DNA of 64,000 nucleotides from an uncultured Clostridia bacterium. GTDB lineage: Bacteria; Bacillota; Clostridia; Oscillospirales; Ruminococcaceae. Within the stretch, counting starts at the first letter, position 1. Every line of letters begins with the position of its first letter. This document shows positions 43,773 to 54,273 of the stretch, piece after piece. Below the pieces are notes generated by a model. That model worked only from the letters and a program-made list of their open reading frames with translations, was not told the origin of the DNA and did no database searches. A program made the translations under genes and the position numbers. Location: the NCBI GenBank assembly GCA_947586185.1, contig CANPXN010000001.1, forward strand, positions 124,001 to 188,000, read 5' to 3'.

Positions 43773-45722
43773 CTAATCCTCATTTATAGCTTCAATGAGA
43801 GCCGCCTTTGCAGCTTCCGCAGTAGTATCTTTAAGCTGTGCCGCTGCCATTGTCTGATGACCGCCTCCGCCCAATTTTTCCATAATAACCTGAACGTTCA
43901 TAGCGCCTAAGGATCTTGCGGAAATATTAATGGTTGTGCCTGTTCTATAAATAACAAAGGAGGCGTCAACGTTTTGTATACCGAGAAGCTCGTCCGCCGC
44001 CTGAGGAGCGGTTATTCGTATGTTATCCGTTTCCTTTTCGCAGCATACAACAGCGCATTTGCTGATAATCTCCGCATGGGATATAAGGAACGATTTTTCC
44101 TTATATGCCTCAATAGAGCTTGTAAACAAGCCTTTTACCTGAACTGTATCAGCGCCGCATTTTCTGAGGTATGCAGCGGCTTCAAAGGTTCTTACACCTG
44201 TTCTCATAATGAAGTTTTTAGTATCCAGCATAATACCTGCAAGCAGAGCCTCTGAAAATGTTTTTGAAAGAGGAGTTGTTGCTTTAAAATACTGTATAAG
44301 CTCCGTCACCATTTCAGCAGCGGAAGAAGCGTATGGTTCATGGTGAAAAATAACAGCATTATCTATAAAATCAACTGATTTTCTGTGGTGGTCGATAACA
44401 ACAATATGCTTTGCTGAATTATAAAGGTGCTTGCTCTCAATAAGATTTGCATTGTGAGTATCCACAATTATGAGAAGGCTTTCCTCAGTAAACTTATTTA
44501 CAGCCTCGTCCGGAGATATAATAATATCCGGAGCCTCCTTTTTGATCTTGTCAATAAGCATTCCGGCAAGATTTTTTTCCGGGTCGATTACGGCATACGC
44601 CTCCTGACCTATGACTCTTACAGCGCTTGCAAGGGCTGCTGCCGAGCCGACTGAATCAAGATCCCCGAAGCGGTGGCCCATGATAAATACATTTTCGGAG
44701 TTATGTATAAGCTCCTGCATTGCCGTTGAAATGATACGGGATTTTGCCCTTGATTTTTTTTCAACGCCTTTAGCCACGCCTCCAAAGAATTTGAAGCCGT
44801 TTTCAGTTTTTACAGCCGCCTGATCGCCGCCCCTTCCCAGAGCCATATCAAGAGCCTGTTTTGCGTAAACTTCGCTTTCCTCAAGAGTGGATGCTCCCTG
44901 ACCTACTCCTATTGAAAGAGTGACAAAGTTAGTCTTTTCGCCGACTGTGATATTTCTTGCCTTGTCAAGGATCTGAAATTTAGAGTGTATTATTTCGGAC
45001 AGATACTGCTCTTCAAGCACAGCGATAAACTTGTCCTGAGAAAGCTTTCTCATTACGCCTGTAGTTCCTGTCATGAACTCCTCAAGTACGGTTTCAATTG
45101 ACGCTGCTACATGTGCCTTTTCGCTTTCCTTGAAGTTCTGCATTACGTCTTCATAATTGTCGATCGTTAGTATCAATACAGATGGACGGGTCCTTTTATA
45201 CTCGTCGTAAAGCTCTGCAAACTCGGTAATATTGTTGAAGTTTACTACTGTAAGTCTTTGGTCGCCTCTTTCAATAACGACCGAGGTTACTTCATAGTAG
45301 TTGTTATGGTACTGCGCCTTGGTGATACCGCTGATAAGAAGCTCCTTGAAATTAATAGGGATATATTCGTTAAGATTAAGTCCGAATATTTCATAATCCG
45401 GAATGATCTCATTACTGAATTTTCTGTTACACCATAAAACTCTGAAGCTTATGTCCAAAATTACGCATGGTGAATCCGAATAGTATAGGACTTCATTTTC
45501 AGCAGTGCTTACAGCCTCGTTGAGCTTTGCCACAAATTTAAGGGAATTTTTTTCTGCGATAAAAATTTCTATAAGAGCAAGTATTGTAAAAATCGCAACA
45601 GGCAGTATTGTGACCCAGAATTTTTCATTGCTGTACTGGTGAAGCATCACTGCCGGAAAAATCCCGGAAGCTGCCAGCAGAATAATTGAAATCACAAATG
45701 AATAAGGATTCTTCCTCTTCAA
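43773..45722 (-). CDS. gdpP: Cyclic-di-AMP phosphodiesterase GdpP
   Basis: 649 residues, TTG start after GGAGGTGATAAG. Two membrane helices (~8-50) are followed by a PAS-like domain, a degenerate GGDEF domain (ending in GRGGDQAAVKT) and a DHH/DHHA1 hydrolase with metal-site motifs GHRFGDLDSVGSA, VDTHNAN and VIDHHRKS and the substrate-binding GGGGHQTMAAAQ. It hydrolyses c-di-AMP to pApA, tuning potassium uptake and wall metabolism. KtrA elsewhere in the window is a typical c-di-AMP target. Confidence 0.95.
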   Translation of the reverse strand: MKRKNPYSFVISIILLAASGIFPAVMLHQYSNEKFWVTILPVAIFTILALIEIFIAEKNSLKFVAKLNEAVSTAENEVLYYSDSPCVILDISFRVLWCNRKFSNEIIPDYEIFGLNLNEYIPINFKELLISGITKAQYHNNYYEVTSVVIERGDQRLTVVNFNNITEFAELYDEYKRTRPSVLILTIDNYEDVMQNFKESEKAHVAASIETVLEEFMTGTTGVMRKLSQDKFIAVLEEQYLSEIIHSKFQILDKARNITVGEKTNFVTLSIGVGQGASTLEESEVYAKQALDMALGRGGDQAAVKTENGFKFFGGVAKGVEKKSRAKSRIISTAMQELIHNSENVFIMGHRFGDLDSVGSAAALASAVRVIGQEAYAVIDPEKNLAGMLIDKIKKEAPDIIISPDEAVNKFTEESLLIIVDTHNANLIESKHLYNSAKHIVVIDHHRKSVDFIDNAVIFHHEPYASSAAEMVTELIQYFKATTPLSKTFSEALLAGIMLDTKNFIMRTGVRTFEAAAYLRKCGADTVQVKGLFTSSIEAYKEKSFLISHAEIISKCAVVCCEKETDNIRITAPQAADELLGIQNVDASFVIYRTGTTINISARSLGAMNVQVIMEKLGGGGHQTMAAAQLKDTTAEAAKAALIEAINED

Positions 45723-45753
45723 CTTATCACCTCCATAAAAGTGATATATTATG

Positions 45754-47595
45754 CTATATTTCCATGATTATAGGAAGTATCATAGGGCTGCGCTTTGTTT
45801 TTTCGTAAATATAATCCGACAAAGCGTCCCTGAGCTTTGTTTTGATCGAGTTCCATTCACGGAATTCCTGAACGGAGCAGTGTGCAAGAGTCGAAGAGAG
45901 AATATGCTTTGCATTATCAATAAGCTCTTCTGATTCTCTTACATAAACAAAGCCTCTTGAAATAATTTCAGGACCTGAAACAACTGAGTCCGTAGCCTTT
46001 TCTATGCCTATAACAACAATGATAAGCCCGTCCTGTGCAAGGTGCTTTCTGTCACGGAGGACAATTGAACCGACATCTCCAACGCCAAGGCCGTCAACGA
46101 GAACACGTCCTGACGGAACTTGGGAGACAATATTGATCTTATTACCGTCTGTTTCGATCACATTTCCGATCTCACCGATAATTACGTTTTCAGGAGGCAT
46201 ACCCATACTGATAGCAAGCTCCGCATGTTTTTTCAGATGCTTGTATTCTCCGTGGACCGGAATAAAGAATTTTGGTCTTGTAAGAGCCTGGATAAGCTTT
46301 AGCTCCTCCTGGCAGGCATGTCCTGAAACATGAACCTCATACATTGCCTCATAAACAACCTCTGCTCCGGATTTCATAAGCTCGTTTATAACCTTTGTTA
46401 CAAACTTTTCATTACCCGGAATAGGAGTTGCAGAAATAATTATAAAGTCCTGAGGAGTGATATTGACCTTTTTGTGGTCGTTCATAGCCATTCTTGTAAG
46501 AGCCGACATAGGCTCTCCCTGGCTTCCTGTAGTGATAAGGACTATCTGTTCATCATTATATCTGTTCATAGCGTCAATGTCAATAAGAACGCCGTCAGGA
46601 ACGTTAAGATATCCTATTTCGATCGCAGTAGTTATTACGTTGATCATGCTTCTTCCAAATAAAGCTACCTTTCTGCCATAGCGTTCAGCACAGTTTATTA
46701 TCTGCTGAACACGGTGAATGTTTGAGGAGAATGTTGCTATTATGATACGTCTTCCCTCAGCCTTTGAAAAGAGCTTTTCAAAGGAATCTCCCACCTTGCG
46801 TTCTGACGGTGTAAAGCCCGGTCTTTCAGCATTGGTGGAATCAGCCATAAGAGCAAGGACGCCTCTGCTTCCCAACTCACCGAATCTTGCGAGGTCGATC
46901 ATTTCGCCGTTTATAGGACTGTAGTCAACCTTGAAGTCGCCTGTGTGAACGATAACCCCGGCAGGAGTGTGTATAGCCATTCCTACTGCGTCAGGAATGG
47001 AGTGATTTACTCGAATAAATTCAACTGCCATACAGCCCATTTTGACTGTTTTTCTTGGCAGCACTATATTAAGATTTGCTTTGCCTAAAAGTCCGTGCTC
47101 CCGGAGCTTTCCTTCAACAAGGCTTAGTGTGAGCTTTGTTCCGTAAACCGGTACATTTATTTTTTTCAGAAGGTATGCAAGACCGCCGATATGATCTTCA
47201 TGACCATGTGTCAGAACAATACCTCTGAGCTTATCAGCGTTTCTTTCAACGTATGTGAAATCCGGTATCACTATATCAACGCCCGGCATTTCAGCGTCAG
47301 GGAATGCAAGACCGCAGTCGATAAGAAACATATCGTTAGCGCATTCGATTACTGTCATATTTTTACCGATCTCGTTAAGACCACCCAAAGGGATTATTCT
47401 TACAGGAGTGCGCCTGATCTCTCTTTTTTGCCTTTCCGGTTTTTCTGCCGCAGCTTTCTGACCGGACTGTGAAAATGCCGCTTTTCTGGAGCTGCTGCCC
47501 AAGTTCTGCTGGGCATAGCTGCTATGATCATTTCTGTTTCTGCGGATAAAGCGTCTTTTGCTATCCTGCAATTCCTTTTCAATGTTATTTTCCAC
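45754..47595 (-). CDS. rnj: Ribonuclease J
   Basis: 613 residues from the GTG at 47595, which has AGAGAGG upstream; longer frames lack a ribosome site. A basic, Gln/Arg/Ser-rich N-terminal extension of about 75 residues precedes the metallo-beta-lactamase core: LTHGHEDHIGGLAYL is the zinc motif, HTGDFKVDYSP the next metal site, and the beta-CASP motifs include SGHACQEELKL and FIPVHGEYKHL. The enzyme combines 5'-3' exonuclease and endonuclease activity in mRNA decay. A promoter and ~515-base leader lie upstream. Confidence 0.95.
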   Translation of the reverse strand: MENNIEKELQDSKRRFIRRNRNDHSSYAQQNLGSSSRKAAFSQSGQKAAAEKPERQKREIRRTPVRIIPLGGLNEIGKNMTVIECANDMFLIDCGLAFPDAEMPGVDIVIPDFTYVERNADKLRGIVLTHGHEDHIGGLAYLLKKINVPVYGTKLTLSLVEGKLREHGLLGKANLNIVLPRKTVKMGCMAVEFIRVNHSIPDAVGMAIHTPAGVIVHTGDFKVDYSPINGEMIDLARFGELGSRGVLALMADSTNAERPGFTPSERKVGDSFEKLFSKAEGRRIIIATFSSNIHRVQQIINCAERYGRKVALFGRSMINVITTAIEIGYLNVPDGVLIDIDAMNRYNDEQIVLITTGSQGEPMSALTRMAMNDHKKVNITPQDFIIISATPIPGNEKFVTKVINELMKSGAEVVYEAMYEVHVSGHACQEELKLIQALTRPKFFIPVHGEYKHLKKHAELAISMGMPPENVIIGEIGNVIETDGNKINIVSQVPSGRVLVDGLGVGDVGSIVLRDRKHLAQDGLIIVVIGIEKATDSVVSGPEIISRGFVYVRESEELIDNAKHILSSTLAHCSVQEFREWNSIKTKLRDALSDYIYEKTKRSPMILPIIMEI

Positions 47596-48110
47596 TTTAA
47601 AACCTCTCTTTTTGTTCCGGGATATTAATTGACTCTGCGGCTTCGATCGTACTTTGCAATTAATTTGCAGAGTTATTGCAAATTTGATATTTGCGCAGAG
47701 CATAGCATAACGATTATTCTTTTGATTTTCATATATGATTCAGAGTTCAGATATTAAGGCAAATAAAAATAAAGGTTAAACCGTGATTCTCCCGGGAATG
47801 ATATGTATTTGCTTTTGATAAAACCGCAGTCCGACGTTCTGAGCGGAGCTATCATTTAACACTAATAAAAAGCCGGTTCGGGCAATACTGTACCATTGAT
47901 AGCATGCCCTTATTCAGCGTTTTTGCCTGTAATACAGGCTTTGCTTCAAAGCTATGAAGACAGTTAATGGCAATACCGCAAAAGCTTGTTTGGTTTTGCC
48001 CTATATATTTCAGGCGGAAAGCTCACATTTCCGGCCTTAAAATCATGAATAAGTATTTGCCGGTAACAGGTGTTGCCGGCAAACATCGGTGATTTATCGA
48101 ACATGTATAC
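47596..48110 (-). promoter_or_regulatory. Long structured 5' leader of the RNase J gene
   Basis: No gene is seen in this stretch. It holds a series of hairpins: 48056-48083 (TTTGCCGG/CCGGCAAA), 48014-48034 (GGAAA/TTTCC core), 47969-48000 (GGCAATACC/GGTTTTGCC), 47925-47939 (GCCTGT/ACAGGC) and 47880-47909 (GGGCA/TGCCC). The third one resembles the TTAAGGC repeat ends. A long hairpin-rich leader before a ribonuclease gene suggests autoregulation by cleavage. Confidence 0.55.
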
Positions 48111-48116
48111 ATACTA

Positions 48117-48145
48117 ATTATACGAGAATTATCATTTGTTGTCAA
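48117..48145 (-). promoter_or_regulatory. Consensus sigma-A promoter of the RNase J transcript
   Basis: On the minus strand a perfect TTGACA (48145-48140), a 17-base spacer and a perfect TATAAT (48122-48117). The -35 box overlaps the last codons of the upstream gene. Confidence 0.85.
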
Positions 48146-49235
48146 GCACTTTTTTCCATATGTTCACGTCGTCCGGTGAATTTTCAAGCAGAAAATTTTC
48201 AACATCTCCGCAAATTTCTTTTGCAGTTTCCATGGAAGCTCCCTCTGCGGAAAGCCATACTCCTCCCGAAGATCTTGAAACAAGTATGCGGCTTCTACCC
48301 TTTGAGCTTTCAAAGCTTTCAGGGATATTGATGCTTACGACGCTTTCCGGAACAAATTTTTTTGTTACATAAAAATCAGGAATTTTTTTAAGCGCCTCGC
48401 TGAAAGACATATTCATACTGCTAAGGAATTTCAGTACCATAAGCGACAGGATCAGACCGTCAAGAGAAAATCTCTGAGTAACGGCAAGGCTGCGGGAGTA
48501 GTCGTCATAGCCTTCACCGCTTGTAAAATAGCGATACACTCTTTTGTTATAACGGGAAGCCAGAATATCCGCCGCCCACGGGAACTCAAAGGGGAGCGCT
48601 ACATTACTTCCACATTCAAACATTTCCATGCAGCATATCATAATAAGCTTTTCCCAGCTTATGTTTCCATCGGAGTCGGTATAGACGGATGCCTTTGTGC
48701 CGCTGTCTGAAAGCCTTATTATAATACTGTCCTCTCCTTTGCCGTATAGGCTTTCAATGTTCCCTGCTCCGGAGCTTACGCTGATGCTCTGAGGAAAGTC
48801 TTTGGGTATTATACTTTGAATATACTTATTGTATAATCCTTTAAAAATATTTCCGTTAAGTATATTTCCACAGCAGTTTTCGGAACTTTCCCCACTAAGA
48901 AGCTTCTGTATTCTTTTTTCGGAAGCTTCAATGCATCTGTCACGCAGATATATTCCCGGCTCCGGCTGTGAGGAAAAGTATATGCTTTTTCTGTAACCGG
49001 TCATAGATGAAGTATGGAAGATCTGAGTTTCAAGGCAGCGACCCATATCAATGACTTCCGAGCCTCCGCAGACGAGTCCGGATTTCAGAGCGTCCATAAC
49101 ACAAATAGACAGGTTGTCGCCATACTTTGAGCCGATTATCACCTCTGGACAGTCTGCTGCAAGGCGGGATGCTATCTCCGCAGCGTTTAACGGAGTGATG
49201 CCTGATATAAAGTTATGTCTTACAGTTAAATTCAT
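48132..49235 (-). CDS. Degenerate phosphohexomutase-like protein
   Basis: 367 residues, ATG after CAGGAGAG. The start resembles the alpha-D-phosphohexomutase superfamily: LTVRHNFISGITPLNAAEIA, then VIIGSKYGDNLSICVMDALKSGLVCGGSEVIDMGR, matching the fold up to the active-site loop. The phosphoserine loop (usually TASHNP) is replaced by YFSSQPEPGIYL, and the protein is ~80-100 residues shorter than true enzymes. The metal-binding D.D.D.R loop is also not evident. It is probably non-catalytic or changed in function. It lies between alsT-like and RNase J genes on the same strand. Confidence 0.65.
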   Translation of the reverse strand: MNLTVRHNFISGITPLNAAEIASRLAADCPEVIIGSKYGDNLSICVMDALKSGLVCGGSEVIDMGRCLETQIFHTSSMTGYRKSIYFSSQPEPGIYLRDRCIEASEKRIQKLLSGESSENCCGNILNGNIFKGLYNKYIQSIIPKDFPQSISVSSGAGNIESLYGKGEDSIIIRLSDSGTKASVYTDSDGNISWEKLIMICCMEMFECGSNVALPFEFPWAADILASRYNKRVYRYFTSGEGYDDYSRSLAVTQRFSLDGLILSLMVLKFLSSMNMSFSEALKKIPDFYVTKKFVPESVVSINIPESFESSKGRSRILVSRSSGGVWLSAEGASMETAKEICGDVENFLLENSPDDVNIWKKVLDNK

Positions 49236-49286
49236 ATTTACTCTCCTGATAATTGTTTATCAGAAGTATTGTCATTATAACCGGGA

Positions 49287-50618
49287 TTATTCAACTTTGA
49301 TTTTTTGAGGCGCTGAAACATGCTTTCGCAGTATAATAAGACCAGTAAGGTTTGGTAAAGCCATAAGACCGTTGAAAATGTCCGATAGTGTCCAAACGGT
49401 TTCGAGTCCTGTTCCTGCGCCGATAATTATGCACAGGATAAATATATACTTATAAGCCTCAGTACCTCTTTCTCCGAATATGTACCTTACAGAGCTTTCA
49501 CCGCAGAAGAACCAGCCAATTATTGTGGCAAATGCAAAAAGCAGGATCGAAAGGGTGATGAAGATAGGAGCAAAGCTGCCGAGATCGTGTTCAAACGCTT
49601 TTATCACAAGGGGAGCGCCGTCAAGTTCACCTGAATCTGCGCCGGTAACGAGAATAACAAGAGCGGTAAGTGTGCAGCATATAATAGTGTCAGTAAATAC
49701 TTCAAAAATGCTCCACATACCTTGGGAGGCAGGACTTTTGTTGTCTGACGCACTATGCAGAAGAGCCGAGCTGCCAAGTCCGGCTTCGTTTGAAAATACG
49801 CCCCGGCGCAGTCCGGCGTTGATTCCCCGGCAAAGAACAGCTCCGCTTATTCCTCCGGCAGCTTGGCGTATGCCGAAAGCTCCTCTGAAAATCTCTCCCA
49901 TTGCATGAGGAACAGCCTCCGAATTTATGATGATTATTATAAGCGCAGCTCCGATATAGAGCAGCGACAGTATCGGAATCATAAGCTGTGTTACGTTTCC
50001 GATGCGCTTTATACCACCACTTATCACAAGCCATGCGGCGATGGCAACAACTATTCCGGTAACAGCCACAGGAATACCGAATGAGGAGCATGCAGCGGTG
50101 GAAATGGAGTTAGCCTGAGCCATGTTTCCCATTCCAAGGGATGCAAGGGCGCAGAAAAGTGCAAAAACGGCGGCAAGCTTATATGAACCTGCTCCGTGTT
50201 CAAGGTATGCCATAGGTCCTCCATACCATATTCCGCCGATCTTTTTTCTGTATATTGTTCCCAGATAATTTTCAGCATATACAATTGCCATACCCAGAAA
50301 AGCGGAGATCCACATCCAGAAAATAGCTCCTGCACCGCCTATTTTTATTGCAGTTGCAACTCCCACAATGTTTCCTGTTCCCATGGTCGCTGCTAAAGCA
50401 GTTGAAAGGGATTGAAGCTGGGATATGCTGTCCTTGTCCTTTGAGCTTACGGCGGAGCTGCCGCTGAAAAGTGAAAACAGCGTATTTTTAAGAATATATG
50501 GGAATTTTAAAAGCTGAAAAAATCTTGTTTTTACTGTAAAATACAGTCCGGTTCCCAAAAGCATCAGTAAAAGAGGATATCCCCATATCAGACCGTTTAG
50601 TTTTTCGATCATTAACAT
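49287..50618 (-). CDS. Sodium:alanine/glycine symporter (AGCS family)
   Basis: 443 residues with about eleven hydrophobic segments. Family motifs: LSTALAATMGTGNIVGVATA (ion/substrate site in helix 1-2), GPMAYLEHGAG, ISGAVLCRGINAGLRRGVFSNEAGLGSSA, and FGERGTEAYKYIFI. It imports small neutral amino acids with sodium. Two nearby ATGs (50618, 50612) are possible. The next gene on the same strand starts 51 bases downstream. Confidence 0.93.
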   Translation of the reverse strand: MLMIEKLNGLIWGYPLLLMLLGTGLYFTVKTRFFQLLKFPYILKNTLFSLFSGSSAVSSKDKDSISQLQSLSTALAATMGTGNIVGVATAIKIGGAGAIFWMWISAFLGMAIVYAENYLGTIYRKKIGGIWYGGPMAYLEHGAGSYKLAAVFALFCALASLGMGNMAQANSISTAACSSFGIPVAVTGIVVAIAAWLVISGGIKRIGNVTQLMIPILSLLYIGAALIIIIINSEAVPHAMGEIFRGAFGIRQAAGGISGAVLCRGINAGLRRGVFSNEAGLGSSALLHSASDNKSPASQGMWSIFEVFTDTIICCTLTALVILVTGADSGELDGAPLVIKAFEHDLGSFAPIFITLSILLFAFATIIGWFFCGESSVRYIFGERGTEAYKYIFILCIIIGAGTGLETVWTLSDIFNGLMALPNLTGLIILRKHVSAPQKIKVE

Positions 50619-50727
50619 CAGACCTTTCTGATTTTTGTATTGAATTTCATATTAATTTTATGTTATAATAAAATAAAACATGTACAGTAGAGCGTGCTCA
50701 CATAAAATAAATCACATGTCTTCTTAA

Positions 50728-50755
50728 TTGCTTTTGGTGCTGACTGCGTTATAAT
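50728..50755 (+). promoter_or_regulatory. Putative promoter of the YdbS/YdbT-like pair
   Basis: TTGCTT (50728-50733), a 16-base spacer and TATAAT (50750-50755), about 30 bases before the AAAGGAG ribosome site. Confidence 0.5.
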
Positions 50756-50797
50756 TTTTTTATGTGAACACACTTTGATTTCAGAAAGGAGCGATAT

Positions 50798-51223
50798 ATG
50801 AAACGATATTTTGCTGACAAGACATGTCTGAACGTAATACGGGTACTGATCCTTGTGCTTACGTTTGTGCTTATGGGACTTACTGCATATTTTCTTTCCT
50901 TTGCTCCAATTATCATGTCCATAATTTCAGCGGTTTTCTTTGTTGCAGGCGTTTTTGTATCCATGATATATCTGCCCTTTTATTTCAGAAATCTGTGCTA
51001 CTATATTTCAAATGAAAAGATTGTAAAAATAAGCGGATTCTATTTTATCGGCAAGCAGATCATGCGTATTGATTCGGTTCAGTATTCAACATCGGTATCG
51101 ACGCCTTTTTCAAGGATCACCGGACTTAATTTTATTGTCCTTTACGCTTACGGCGGAAAAATGACAATAATGTTTTTGAGCAAAAAGGATTTTGACGAGC
51201 TGAATCTTGCATTCAGGAAATAG
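50798..51223 (+). CDS. Membrane protein with bacterial PH domain (YdbS-like)
   Basis: 141 residues. Two membrane helices (~13-60, with ILVLTFVLMGLTAYFLSF and IISAVFFVAGVFVSMIYL) are followed by a bPH2-type domain: YYISNEKIVKISGFYFIGKQ, then IDSVQYSTSVSTPFSRITGL and LYAYGGKMTIMFLSKKDFDE. In Bacillus the YdbS/YdbT pair affects resistance to bacteriocins; the molecular role is unknown. The partner gene starts 20 bases later. Confidence 0.8.
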   Translation: MKRYFADKTCLNVIRVLILVLTFVLMGLTAYFLSFAPIIMSIISAVFFVAGVFVSMIYLPFYFRNLCYYISNEKIVKISGFYFIGKQIMRIDSVQYSTSVSTPFSRITGLNFIVLYAYGGKMTIMFLSKKDFDELNLAFRK

Positions 51224-51243
51224 GGGAACGGAGGTTATCCGGA

Positions 51244-52695
51244 TTGTTTCATGAGCATCCTATAAAAATAATAAAATATGCCCTGAAGAATATCTGGCTG
51301 CTTATATTTCCTCTTCTTCGTGGAATAAGGAGCATGAAGCTTGATATTGACGCTTTCTATTCATGGGCAAAGGGCACATGGTTTGATATTCTTATAATCG
51401 TTCTTATCATAGGCTTCGGTTATCTTCGCTGGCTGTTTACATGGTTCAGCTTCGGAGAAAACGATATTGATCTTTTAACAGGAATAGTTGTAAAAAAACA
51501 GACCTGCATACCGTATAACAGTATTTCAGCCATAACGGCGGAACAGAGCTTTTACCTAAGACCGTTTAAAGCGTCAAGGCTTAAAGTGGACACCTGTGCC
51601 GGAATGTTCAACACTTCGGACATGTCGCTTCTTATCCGAAGGGAGGATTTTAAGAAGCTGCATAAAAAAATTCCGGAGGTGCGCAGCGAGAGCAAGAAGA
51701 CCTTTATATTTAAGCCAAAGCTTTCCACGATAATATTCTTTTCCTTTGTCTTTTCCAGCAGCCTTTCGGGAGCGGTATACTTAGCAGCTATATTTTTTCA
51801 GTCCGGAAGAATAGCTGCTGATCTTTTTGAAAACGAGTTCAAAGATGCTTTAAACGAGATCACAAGTGAAGTATCTGCAAAGCTTGCAATAAAAATACCT
51901 CCTGTTGCAATAGGCATATCAATTGTAATAATTGCCCTGTGGCTTTTTTCCTTTGTATCAAATATACTCAGATACACAGGCTTTTCCATGAATAGCAATG
52001 AGAGAACGCTTAAAGTGAAAATGGGGTATATCACAAGAAGACACTATCACATTGTTCCTGATAAGGTGAATTATATTGATCTGCGGCAAAATCTTCTGAT
52101 GAAGATATTCCGTGTTTCATCGGTGAATGTAAGCTGTTCCGGATACGGGCATCAGAAAGGGGAACTGCCTGTTCTTCTTCCTATACTTTCAAGAAAGCAG
52201 GTTGAAAAAGCTCTTGATATTTTCAGCTTCGGAAGATTTATAAAGGGAAGGGACATAAAGGCGCTTAAATCAGCGACGATTACCTATCTCTGGATACCTC
52301 TTGTATCAGGTATAGCTGTGCCGATACTTACAATTTTTGCGAGGCATATTTTTTCCTCCTTTACTCAGATCGTAACATTTTTGGGGATAATGTTTGAAAT
52401 ACCGATAATATGGCTCTTTGTTATAAAGGTTGTAGCACTTTTCACTTCGGGAGCATCCATTGAAAAAGGAGTATGCTGCATAAGATTCTGTAAGGGATAT
52501 GCCTTTCATACAGTTATTGCTGAAAGGGAAAAGCTTGTAAAGGTTCACATGTGGCAGACGATTTTTCAGAAGCCCCTAAAAAGAGTGAATATTGCCTTTT
52601 ATTTTAATAGTGAAACAGCAAAAAGAAATGTTCTGTACGGGGTTAATATAGATGATGCAACTGAGTTTCTGAAAAAAATGGGAATAAGCGAATAA
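51244..52695 (+). CDS. Multi-pass membrane protein with PH domains (YdbT-like)
   Basis: 483 residues, TTG start 9 bases after GGAGG. It has repeating units of membrane helices plus bPH2 domain: FGENDIDLLTGIVVKKQTCI, NSISAITAEQSFYLRPFKAS for the first, and MNSNERTLKVKMGYITRRHY with KVNYIDLRQNLLMKIFRVSS for the second, and a third weaker one near the end. It matches YdbT architecture and the preceding YdbS-like gene. A strong terminator follows. Confidence 0.82.
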   Translation: MFHEHPIKIIKYALKNIWLLIFPLLRGIRSMKLDIDAFYSWAKGTWFDILIIVLIIGFGYLRWLFTWFSFGENDIDLLTGIVVKKQTCIPYNSISAITAEQSFYLRPFKASRLKVDTCAGMFNTSDMSLLIRREDFKKLHKKIPEVRSESKKTFIFKPKLSTIIFFSFVFSSSLSGAVYLAAIFFQSGRIAADLFENEFKDALNEITSEVSAKLAIKIPPVAIGISIVIIALWLFSFVSNILRYTGFSMNSNERTLKVKMGYITRRHYHIVPDKVNYIDLRQNLLMKIFRVSSVNVSCSGYGHQKGELPVLLPILSRKQVEKALDIFSFGRFIKGRDIKALKSATITYLWIPLVSGIAVPILTIFARHIFSSFTQIVTFLGIMFEIPIIWLFVIKVVALFTSGASIEKGVCCIRFCKGYAFHTVIAEREKLVKVHMWQTIFQKPLKRVNIAFYFNSETAKRNVLYGVNIDDATEFLKKMGISE

Positions 52696-52726
52696 AAAAG
52701 CTATGCCGAAACCGGCATAGCTTTTT
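52695..52726. terminator. Terminator of the YdbS/YdbT-like pair and of gdhA
   Basis: A perfect 14-bp stem AAAAAGCTATGCCG / CGGCATAGCTTTTT with a 4-base loop. Both sides are A/T-rich, so it can serve the convergent gdhA gene as well. Confidence 0.92.
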
Positions 52727-52745
52727 AATATATTTAAGATAATGA

Positions 52746-54101
<1,356 letters not shown>

Positions 54102-54242
54102 TTAAAACCTCCTAAAATATTTTACCGGAAGCAATCCACTCCCAATATAAAAATATTATACTATATAAACTTAAATAAAGCAAGCTTTTTTTGAAAATAG
54201 ATTAGTTTTTTAAGGAAATTAAGACAGCATTTAAAAAATACA

Positions 54243-54270
54243 AAAGAACCGGAGGGTTATCCGGTTCTTT
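54243..54270 (-). terminator. Terminator of the small dockerin gene
   Basis: An 11-bp stem AAAGAACCGGA / TCCGGTTCTTT with a 6-base loop; on the minus strand T-rich sequence follows. Confidence 0.85.
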
Positions 54271-54273
54271 AGG

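Noticed and set aside
47596-47703. Longer N-terminus for RNase J
   Set aside because: No ribosome site upstream of 47595 in that frame, while GTG 47595 follows AGAGAGG at proper spacing.
48100-48105. Short frame near the RNase J transcript start (29 codons from about 48105)
   Set aside because: It begins almost at the predicted start point and has no ribosome site; kept as untranslated leader.
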